Of a stretch of DNA of 20,439 nt, positions 13,260 to 18,902 are shown piece after piece (positions within the stretch are counted from its first letter, which is position 1; every line of letters starts with the position of its first letter). The notes below the pieces were generated by a model. The model searched no databases. It was given only the letters and a program-made list of their open reading frames with translations, and was not told the origin of the DNA. The DNA comes from Butyrivibrio sp. GTDB taxonomy: Bacteria > Bacillota_A > Clostridia > Lachnospirales > Lachnospiraceae. The position numbers and the translations under genes are program-made. The stretch lies in assembly GCA_024690635.1 (NCBI GenBank), contig JAILOW010000037.1, positions 1 to 20,439 on the forward strand. The letters run 5' to 3'.

Positions 13260-13502
13260 TTAGATCTCTATAACAGAGATTAGATCTAGCGTTCTGGGAT
13301 CAAGCTCTTCAATACATGCTCTTAATGTATACCCGTCTCGCTTTCTTTCATCCCACTTGCCTGTATCAATTTCTTTTTGTAACTCTTTTACCATTACAAT
13401 AGCCTTGTTGCGGATATATGTGCTTCCGGGGCCAGGCCATGTTTCAATATCTTTACCTTTTCGCCCAAGCGCCATGCTGACCACATATAAATTTCTCGCC
13501 AT
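13260..13502 (-). CDS. 80-residue protein of unknown function, coupled to upstream gene
   Basis: ATG at 13502 starts three bases after the upstream stop (13506), so translation is probably coupled; only a weak AAAGAG precedes it. The peptide (MARNLYVVSMALGRKGKDIE...) has an N-terminal strand, a W-P-G-P-G-S-T turn and a helical middle (IRNKAIVMVKELQKEIDTGK). A DERKRDGYTLRACIEEL segment and a C-terminal strand (DLISVIEI) follow. The alternation suggests a small alpha/beta fold. No catalytic residues or family are recognised. Confidence 0.7.
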   Translation of the reverse strand: MARNLYVVSMALGRKGKDIETWPGPGSTYIRNKAIVMVKELQKEIDTGKWDERKRDGYTLRACIEELDPRTLDLISVIEI

Positions 13503-13505
13503 ATC

Positions 13506-13694
13506 TTACTCTTTTACCTTCGTATACATCTGGCATTTGCCTGTTTTTCTAAGCGCATTATTCTGTACATCATGAAAGCCAATGTACCAAGGACCTGTTG
13601 CTCTGCATTTTGGCTTGGTATCACAATATTCGCACGACGCACATGCCGTATATCTGCCAGCTTCCATGTTGTTAAAGTCCTTACTTCTTGCCAT
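13506..13694 (-). CDS. 62-residue Cys-cluster protein
   Basis: ATG at 13694 follows AAAGGAGAAAATACA. Cys at 18, 21, 24 and 30 (CASCEYCDTKPKC) with another at 54 (GKCQMY) form a tight metal-binding-like cluster. It is flanked by aromatic residues (GRYTACASC, GPWYIGFHD). The arrangement fits a small zinc-finger or ribbon protein. It is followed three bases later by the 80-residue gene, with which it appears to be translated. An AT-rich repeat copy (13712-13731) lies directly before its ribosome site. Confidence 0.72.
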   Translation of the reverse strand: MARSKDFNNMEAGRYTACASCEYCDTKPKCRATGPWYIGFHDVQNNALRKTGKCQMYTKVKE

Positions 13695-13711
13695 TGTATT
13701 TTCTCCTTTAT

Positions 13712-13731
13712 AATAAAAATTAAGTTTTATT
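13712..13731. repeat. AT-rich 20-bp near-palindrome, copy R3
   Basis: AATAAAAATTAAGTTTTATT, between the 99-residue and 62-residue genes and immediately before the ribosome site of the latter. The arms AATAAAA and TTTTATT pair around AT-rich sequence. It can serve as the reference for the other copies. Confidence 0.6.
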
Positions 13732-13755
13732 ATTTAGCCTTCTTCATTAAATTGC

Positions 13756-14055
13756 TTACTCTATTTCAAGTGCTTCAATCACCCAGAAGTGAACGCCTTC
13801 TCCATCTTCTATAGATACATAGTCGGGTCTAACCGTATCATCTTCTGTTACTTCTGCCTTTTTCTGAACATCCTCAAAAGAGCAGTTATAGAACTCTTCG
13901 ACATCTTTCTTTAATTGTTCCTTAGCTGCCTCTTTCTTGTGGTAAAGCTTGATAAGCTCCTCTCCATAAGCATATCCATCACAATACTGTTTGTAGGCGT
14001 ATACAATTTCACTATCGCCCTCTCCTAAATCCCAAGCTGTATGTGTCATTTTCAT
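13756..14055 (-). CDS. 99-residue acidic protein of unknown function
   Basis: The frame begins with ATG at 14055. The nearest ribosome-like GGAG is about 14 bases away, and a second Met is at codon 3, so the start is slightly uncertain. The N-terminal third is aromatic and acidic (HTAWDLGEGDSEIVYAYKQY). The middle is a charged helix (YHKKEAAKEQLKKDVEEFYN) with a single C58 and a second acidic helix. The end (DYVSIEDGEGVHFWVIEALEIE) is strand-like. It is cytosolic, with no motif I recognise. It follows the 31-residue peptide frame by nine bases. Confidence 0.7.
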   Translation of the reverse strand: MKMTHTAWDLGEGDSEIVYAYKQYCDGYAYGEELIKLYHKKEAAKEQLKKDVEEFYNCSFEDVQKKAEVTEDDTVRPDYVSIEDGEGVHFWVIEALEIE

Positions 14056-14064
14056 TCTTTATTT

Positions 14065-14160
14065 TTATTCTCCTTCCAATAAAAACTGGATTTTATTTGC
14101 TGTTTTGTTTACTGCAAATACTGTTAGAAGTGTAAATAATATAACTGTTAGCTTTTTCAT
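14065..14160 (-). CDS. 31-residue hydrophobic peptide
   Basis: ATG at 14160 follows GAAGGTCATT and is the first frame after the conserved promoter at 14170-14221. The peptide opens MKKLTVILFTLLTVFAVNKT, a lysine start and a hydrophobic stretch typical of a small membrane peptide or signal-like leader. The C-terminus (ANKIQFLLEGE) is encoded by repeat copy R4, so the coding end and the AT-rich repeat coincide. Too short to assign; it could be a real small membrane protein or a leader peptide. Confidence 0.45.
   Translation of the reverse strand: MKKLTVILFTLLTVFAVNKTANKIQFLLEGE
14078..14097. repeat. AT-rich 20-bp near-palindrome, copy R4
   Basis: AATAAAAACTGGATTTTATT, embedded in the 3' coding end of the 31-residue peptide. 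It differs from R3 at four positions but keeps both arms (AATAAAA, TTTTATT). Confidence 0.5.
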
Positions 14161-14169
14161 AATGACCTT

Positions 14170-14221
14170 CTAATATATAGGATGGGCGATTTTGAAAGAA
14201 AATCTGTTTTCTGTACAGTAA
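14170..14221 (-). promoter_or_regulatory. conserved promoter with CTGTACAG palindrome (copy 2)
   Basis: On the minus strand: TTTACTGTACAGAAA (palindrome at 14211-14218), 24 bases ending AAAATCG, CCCAT (14186-14182), then CTATATATTA. Order and spacing equal the copy at 11160-11210. It lies just after the terminator of the 858-residue gene and ten bases before the 31-residue peptide gene, so it should start the 14160-to-11212 operon. The bases between the palindrome and CCCAT include a shared GAT segment. Confidence 0.65.
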
Positions 14222-14227
14222 ACAAGC

Positions 14228-14253
14228 AAAAGCACCGGAAAAAACTCCGGTGC
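14228..14253 (-). terminator. intrinsic terminator after the 858-residue surface protein gene
   Basis: On the minus strand, GCACCGGA-GTTTTT-TCCGGTGC (14253 to 14232) is followed by TTTTGCTTGTTT. It lies 57 bases past the stop at 14310. Confidence 0.9.
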
Positions 14254-14309
14254 CATGCTTCTTGTTGTCATTTTAAGGTTATAATATGGCGCTTAGCCTA
14301 TTATACTGT

Positions 14310-16886
14310 TTACACTGCAAACTCTTCCTCGTAGTCATCGCTGTCGTCAATCTCGACTTCGTCTGCCATGTCCACTTCGGGTTCTGCTTCTGCATCTGTA
14401 TCGAAGCCCTCTTCGTCGTCAAACTCGTCATCCATAAGGTCGTCGAGGTTAACAGGAGTCTTGGGCTTTGCAAAGAACATCTTGTATACAAAGAACCCGC
14501 CTCCACCAAGAAGAAGGAGAAGAAGTATTGCCAGGAAGATGATTGCCTTTGCAGGAAGACCTTTTGAGGTAGCAGGGTCTTCTGGAAGGGGCTCAACGAC
14601 AGGAGTTTCGTCATCATTATCAGGGTCGTCAAGCTTTAACTCTCCGTCAAGAGGCTCCTGTGCGGGCGATTCGATGGGCGCAGGCTGTACTGACTGCTTA
14701 TCCTTATCGCCGGCCTCCTGTACAACATCAGCCTTTTGTACATCTTCGGTTTTCTTGTCGGTCTCTGTATCTGTCTTCTTATTCTTGGTAGTTGTTGTTG
14801 AAGATGTGGAATTTGAGCTCTTTGCCTTTGCAAGCTGGCTTGTAAGGTCGTTTATCTTATCCTGCAGAGCCTTAATCGTTGTGCTGTTGGATGTATTTCC
14901 AGATGAACTCTGGTTCTTGGCAGCCGTTGCAGCGTTATTGGCAGCTGTTGTTGCTTCTTGGAGCTGCTTCTTAAGTGTAGAGTTTGCATCTGTGAGCTGC
15001 TTGATCTTATCCTGCAGGGTCTTAAGAGCTGATGATTTGTTTGATGGGCTGGAGGACTTCTTTGCATCTTCTACTGCCTTTTTAAGAGAAGCATTAGAGT
15101 CTGTAAGAGCCTTATTCTCGGCTTCAAGCTTTTGAATCTCTCTGATGATCTTTTTTACTTCCTCAAGAGCTGAAGCTGCATCTTTCTTACCTGTCGCGTC
15201 AATGAGAGCCTGAAGCTCTGCCCGTGTTGTCACCAGGTTATCTGACATTGTCTTTACATTTAAGAGGAGCTCTTCAAGAGACTGCCTGTTGGCATCTGTT
15301 ACATCTTTGCCGGTAAGAGCCTTCTGGATCGCATCCTGGACTCTCTTCGTATCGTCCTGAAGTGCCTTGATCTCGCTTTCTACGTCCGTTTTTGAAAGAG
15401 CCATTATCTCTTCTTCTGTAAGGTCTCCTTTAAGAGCCTTTACAAGAGCCACATAATTACCTTTCATTGTGCCGTAGTTTGAAAGGATCTGCTGTACATA
15501 GGTCTTTATTTCGGCAAGCTTCTCCTCGTCGGTTGTGCCAACGTACTCTTTACCCATTACATTCTGCATGTCTGTATAGAATGCATCAAGAGCGGTCTTT
15601 TTAGCAGTCAGCTCAGTGCTGACGCCATTAAGAATAGCGTCTACCTTGATAAGTGTCTCGGAAAGAGTATCTTCATAAACGGTTGTGGATCCGTCAGCGT
15701 TAATTACATGTACTCCGCCAAGGGTGATAAAGAAGTCAAATGATACTCCGTGGTCGTTTGCATGATACTTTACAACTGAGTGTGTCTGAGCGTTGGAGTC
15801 AACATACTGTATCTCCTGTCCGCTTGACTGGTCGTATGCAAATCCAGTTCCATTGATGTAAACAACGGGTCTTCCGTTCTGTACGCCTGCATATCCTGCA
15901 TTGGAACTGCCTGAGTCGGTCCTAAGATATGTAAGCTCTGCGTAGAGGTCGTTATACTCTTCGATAAGTGATTTGAGCTGTTCCTTTACTGTGTTATCGT
16001 GTTCGGCAAGCTCTCTAAATGCTCTCTGAAGGTCAATGAGTGCTGATTTTGTCTCTGAAAGCTTTGCTATGTCCGCTTCTTTGGCTGCGATTGCTGCCGT
16101 CTGTGAAGGATCCATGGCTGCTATCTCGTCTTCAATGGCTGCTATTTTTAAATCGATAGAATTTATCGCACTTGATACATCAGCAGTGTCTATTGTGCTG
16201 TCAGAGTATTTGATGCTGTTAAGAGCTTCGTTTACATTTGCAACAACCGTAGGGTCAACGCCTTCAAGCGCAGATACCTTTTCTGCCAGTGCGTTTACTC
16301 TTGTTACGATAGTCTCAAAATCAAGGCCGTTTATTACTGTCTCTGTGTTGTTTTCAAGCTCGCACAGTACAGCAAATCCAAATGTGCCATAGAGATTGCC
16401 GTTTACGTCAAATACGGCTGCTGTGAGCTGCTGTGAGATCTTGTTTGCAAGACCCATGCCGCTTACTGCGCCAAAGTCTTCATCGTTTATCTCAACCGTA
16501 GGGAACGCTGAAAGAGCGCCCTCCTGAGTGATGGCCCTTGTGCCTGATGCGTATGTATTCCAGTCTTTTGACTTAAATACACTTACCTGGCTCATTTTAA
16601 GGGAACCGTCCCTGCCACGTCCTGTTGTAAGGTCGATAGATGAGCGGTCTCCGCTTTCAGTAAATATCCTTACTCTTACATAAAGATTTGCCTTTATCTC
16701 GTCCTGAGTAAGAACTCTGCCTCCTGCAGGGATTATAAATGAGCTTCCAGCGTAGTCGCCGGTTACGTTATACAGATCACTTGCAGCATAAGCGGTTGTT
16801 TTTGCTCCAAGAACCGCACACAGCATAAGCATTGTTGCTGTTAAAAGTGCCACCACTTTATTATGCCTAAAATTTAGTGTCTTCAT
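14310..16886 (-). CDS. 858-residue exported coiled-coil protein with C-terminal membrane anchor and acidic tail
   Basis: ATG at 16886 overlaps the upstream TGA by four bases (ATGA), and its site GAGGAGGAAACACA lies inside the upstream gene's last codons, so translation is coupled. Residues 1-34 form a signal peptide (basic RHNK, hydrophobic core, cleavage after TAYA). The ectodomain is mostly coiled coil (about 185-330 and 430-690), with a strand-rich segment between (ARPVVYINGTGF, HDHGVSFDFFITLGG). Three similar coil-plus-Ser/Thr-linker modules occur near 580-710 (IQKLEAENKALTDSN, LQDKIKQLTDANSTL, LQDKINDLTSQLAKA). A Ser/Thr- and Pro-rich stalk leads to one transmembrane helix (about 782-802). 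An extremely acidic cytoplasmic tail of about 55 residues ends in DDYEEEFAV. It is a cell-surface fibrous or stalk protein; no known family is recognised. Confidence 0.85.
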   Translation of the reverse strand: MKTLNFRHNKVVALLTATMLMLCAVLGAKTTAYAASDLYNVTGDYAGSSFIIPAGGRVLTQDEIKANLYVRVRIFTESGDRSSIDLTTGRGRDGSLKMSQVSVFKSKDWNTYASGTRAITQEGALSAFPTVEINDEDFGAVSGMGLANKISQQLTAAVFDVNGNLYGTFGFAVLCELENNTETVINGLDFETIVTRVNALAEKVSALEGVDPTVVANVNEALNSIKYSDSTIDTADVSSAINSIDLKIAAIEDEIAAMDPSQTAAIAAKEADIAKLSETKSALIDLQRAFRELAEHDNTVKEQLKSLIEEYNDLYAELTYLRTDSGSSNAGYAGVQNGRPVVYINGTGFAYDQSSGQEIQYVDSNAQTHSVVKYHANDHGVSFDFFITLGGVHVINADGSTTVYEDTLSETLIKVDAILNGVSTELTAKKTALDAFYTDMQNVMGKEYVGTTDEEKLAEIKTYVQQILSNYGTMKGNYVALVKALKGDLTEEEIMALSKTDVESEIKALQDDTKRVQDAIQKALTGKDVTDANRQSLEELLLNVKTMSDNLVTTRAELQALIDATGKKDAASALEEVKKIIREIQKLEAENKALTDSNASLKKAVEDAKKSSSPSNKSSALKTLQDKIKQLTDANSTLKKQLQEATTAANNAATAAKNQSSSGNTSNSTTIKALQDKINDLTSQLAKAKSSNSTSSTTTTKNKKTDTETDKKTEDVQKADVVQEAGDKDKQSVQPAPIESPAQEPLDGELKLDDPDNDDETPVVEPLPEDPATSKGLPAKAIIFLAILLLLLLGGGGFFVYKMFFAKPKTPVNLDDLMDDEFDDEEGFDTDAEAEPEVDMADEVEIDDSDDYEEEFAV

Positions 16887-18160
16887 TGTGTTTCCTCCTC
16901 GTTAGGGATGCTGTCTTTCCTGTCAATATTTGTTATCTTTGCATTTCCAAAGATTTCTTTTGGAAGCTTAGTGTTCCCACACATGTATACGTCGGTTATG
17001 TTTTCACTTCCTTTGAAACAGTTATCAGAAAAGCTTGTACCTTCTGTGACGTAAAGGTTCTTAAGCAATCTGTTGTTACTAAATGCAAGTTCGCCGATCT
17101 GTGCCTCTTCATACAGATAAACCACATCGAGATTTGAACCTGCAAGTCCTCCGTCAAAGCATCTCCTGCCTATTACCGACTGCCCGCAGATATTTGCGTA
17201 ATCCAGATATCTGCAATTTGCAAAGGCCATATCACCAAGCTCTGCAAAGCTGCTGTTTACTGTAAGCGCTGTGATATTTGATGAAAAGAATGCTTTTTCT
17301 CCAACTTTTGTCAGTGCCAACGGAAGCTGTGCTTCAAAGTAGTTTTTGTTGCCGTAGAAGGCTTTATCCTGTATCACCTGCAGTGTGGCGGGGAATACAA
17401 TACTGTCAAATTCAGCTTTTGCAGGGATAAATGTTCGATTTCCATCTCCTATCCCCACAACAGGAAGATCATCAACCTTTGTGGGCACATAAAACGTTCC
17501 GTCTATTATATATGCCTGCAGGTTACTGTTTTCGGTATAGAGCCTATTGATGAGTCCTGTGGGAGTAAGAGTGTACTTCCATGTGACATCACCTTCGTGG
17601 CACTCATACCATGTGTCTTCCTTGAAGTATTCTACGACATCCTCGGCGGTCTTTGTTATAAGAAAGGGAATGGTCTTTGTTGCCATCTTTGTCTCTCTTA
17701 TAACTTCGGGCTCTGCCTCATCTTCTGAGCTTTCTTCTTTGCTTGCCTCATCTTCTGCTTCTACTTCTCTTTCAAAGGTATGGAAGGTTATAAAGGTAAG
17801 GTCAAGGATTTCATAATCCCCGTCAAGTTCATCTGTTGTTGTAAACACAGAATTTTCTCTTACTTTTTCTTCCGTAACCTCATCCATTTCTTCGAACTGC
17901 GTCTGAGGCATTACATAATAAGAAGCCCTTGGGTCTTTTTCTCCGTTTACGGTTACTTCTACATCTACCATATCAAGAAGGGAAGATGCGTTGTACTCGG
18001 TTCCCAGAGAAAGGACTGTGGGCTCTTTCATCCTTACGTTTATAGATACATTTTCAGTATCAGATGCATAAACGTTTCCTCCCGATAAGAGAAGGGCCAT
18101 TGTGAGCACCACGCCCCGGACTATGCCTTTGCATAATCCTTTGCACATTTTTACATTCAT
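16883..18160 (-). CDS. secreted BspA-like leucine-rich-repeat protein
   Basis: The start is ATG 18160 (MNVKMCKGLCKGIV), seven bases after CAGGAGG; a TTG two codons earlier is less likely. The 425-residue product has a signal peptide ending VYA near residue 31 and no second membrane segment, so it should be released or held by partners. Residues to about 190 form a strand-rich region with an acidic insert (EREVEAEDEASKEESSEDE). From about 205 to 415 there are irregular leucine-rich repeats of the BspA/LRR_5 kind (VIQDKAFYGN, KVGEKAFFSS, ELGDMAFANC, VIGRRCFDGG, QIGELAFSNN, SFSDNCFKGS). BspA-like repeats usually bind proteins on host or bacterial surfaces. The 3' end overlaps the 858-residue gene, so the two probably form a stoichiometric pair. 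Regulation is unclear. Confidence 0.85.
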   Translation of the reverse strand: MNVKMCKGLCKGIVRGVVLTMALLLSGGNVYASDTENVSINVRMKEPTVLSLGTEYNASSLLDMVDVEVTVNGEKDPRASYYVMPQTQFEEMDEVTEEKVRENSVFTTTDELDGDYEILDLTFITFHTFEREVEAEDEASKEESSEDEAEPEVIRETKMATKTIPFLITKTAEDVVEYFKEDTWYECHEGDVTWKYTLTPTGLINRLYTENSNLQAYIIDGTFYVPTKVDDLPVVGIGDGNRTFIPAKAEFDSIVFPATLQVIQDKAFYGNKNYFEAQLPLALTKVGEKAFFSSNITALTVNSSFAELGDMAFANCRYLDYANICGQSVIGRRCFDGGLAGSNLDVVYLYEEAQIGELAFSNNRLLKNLYVTEGTSFSDNCFKGSENITDVYMCGNTKLPKEIFGNAKITNIDRKDSIPNEEETQ

Positions 18161-18318
18161 TATCAAACCTCCTGAATTTCAATGCGCATGTATTAACTTG
18201 TCACAAGTGGAATATGTTTCCGATTGGAAGGGATTTTCCCTGATTATGACAGCTATTATGCGCTCCCTCTTGAACATGATCCGTAAACCAATGTCCTGCC
18301 GGGACTAAAGCCGAAGTG
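18161..18318 (-). other. 158-base spacer with small hairpins before the LRR gene
   Basis: No gene is seen here. On the minus strand it holds three short hairpins: GTCCCGGCAGGAC-type pairing near 18291-18303, AGGGA-AAA-TCCCT near 18222-18234, and ACTTG-TGA-CAAGT near 18196-18208. A CATAAT sequence near 18255 could be a -10 box without a good -35. The region may be the structured 5' leader of the LRR/coiled-coil operon. No riboswitch is recognised. Confidence 0.35.
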
Positions 18319-18807
18319 TTAAAGCAATGTGATAGATGAAGGTTGCCTCTGTACAGAAATTATGGAGGACTTTTTTGCTTTAACCTCTTCTATGCGTTCC
18401 TGGTCTTTTTCAAGCCACTTTTCAACACTAAGTTTTAGTGAAAGTGTCTTCTTTTCGAGCACTCTTTCCTGTTCCATGCTGATACACTTACATTTTGCAA
18501 GCACCGGGAACAGGTCTAAAAGCCTTGAGAACATCTCTATTGAATCCTGTTGTGCACTCTTTCTTGCAGATGATCCTATCTTAAAACTGTTTGCCAGCCT
18601 CAGACAGTGGATCGCTTCACAGGTAATGTCCTGAACTTTCTTACAGATGGATGTCCGGTACTCTTTCTGTGAAACCGATGTGAATATGAACACATCTGAT
18701 GCAAGATCCTGGGCTTTTTCTTTAAGCTCAAAGGAACGTTTTTTAACTTTTGCCGCATCAGCACCGCCGGGCGGTGCCATTGCTGTCTTGTTTGTATCTT
18801 TACCCAT
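18319..18807 (-). CDS. four-helix-bundle protein resembling the Avd / S23 family
   Basis: ATG at 18807 follows CGAGGTAAGAC. The 162-residue product has a short Ala/Pro/Gly start and then four helices: about 25-45 (FELKEKAQDLASDVFIF), 48-75 (KEYRTSICKKVQDITCEAIH), 83-107 (SAQQDSIEMFSRLLDLF) and 111-140 (ISMEQERVLEKKTLSLKL). A short Ser/Gln tail follows. The pattern, with A-x-x-L-A, K-E-Y-x-T-S-I-x-x-x-V-Q and L-L-D-L-F-x-V-L-A-K-x-K-x-I-S, is like Avd proteins of diversity-generating retroelements and the S23-type bundles. Avd binds a reverse transcriptase. No reverse transcriptase or variable-repeat gene is in the window, so a retroelement role is open. It is soluble and lies between two surface-protein genes. 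Confidence 0.6.
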   Translation of the reverse strand: MGKDTNKTAMAPPGGADAAKVKKRSFELKEKAQDLASDVFIFTSVSQKEYRTSICKKVQDITCEAIHCLRLANSFKIGSSARKSAQQDSIEMFSRLLDLFPVLAKCKCISMEQERVLEKKTLSLKLSVEKWLEKDQERIEEVKAKKSSIISVQRQPSSITLL

Positions 18808-18822
18808 GTCTTACCTCGACAC

Positions 18823-18854
18823 AGGTGTATGAAGCATTAAAACCTCATACACCT
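18823..18854. promoter_or_regulatory. perfect 10-bp inverted repeat before the four-helix-bundle gene
   Basis: AGGTGTATGA (18823-18832) and TCATACACCT (18845-18854) pair perfectly around a 12-base loop. The repeat ends 15 bases before the ATG at 18807 with no T-run on either strand. It is an operator or mRNA leader hairpin rather than a terminator. Confidence 0.5.
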
Positions 18855-18877
18855 ATATTATGGTGGAAATGTTTTCA

Positions 18878-18897
18878 AATAAAAATTTACGGTTATT
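18878..18897. repeat. AT-rich 20-bp near-palindrome, copy R5
   Basis: AATAAAAATTTACGGTTATT, five bases past the stop of the membrane protein gene at 18903. It has four mismatches to R3. It is the most divergent of the five copies but again marks a gene end. Confidence 0.4.
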
Positions 18898-18902
18898 ATC
18901 CC

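Noticed and set aside
14368..15135. Long plus-strand frame of 255 codons opposite the coiled-coil gene
   Set aside because: It has no ribosome site, is Ser-rich because it is the reverse of Asp/Glu- and Ala-rich coding, and lies wholly inside a well-supported minus-strand gene.
18161..18318. Possible cyclic-di-GMP riboswitch (GGGAC...AAAGCC on the plus strand)
   Set aside because: The conserved core and second helix are missing, and the strand is wrong for the gene that follows.
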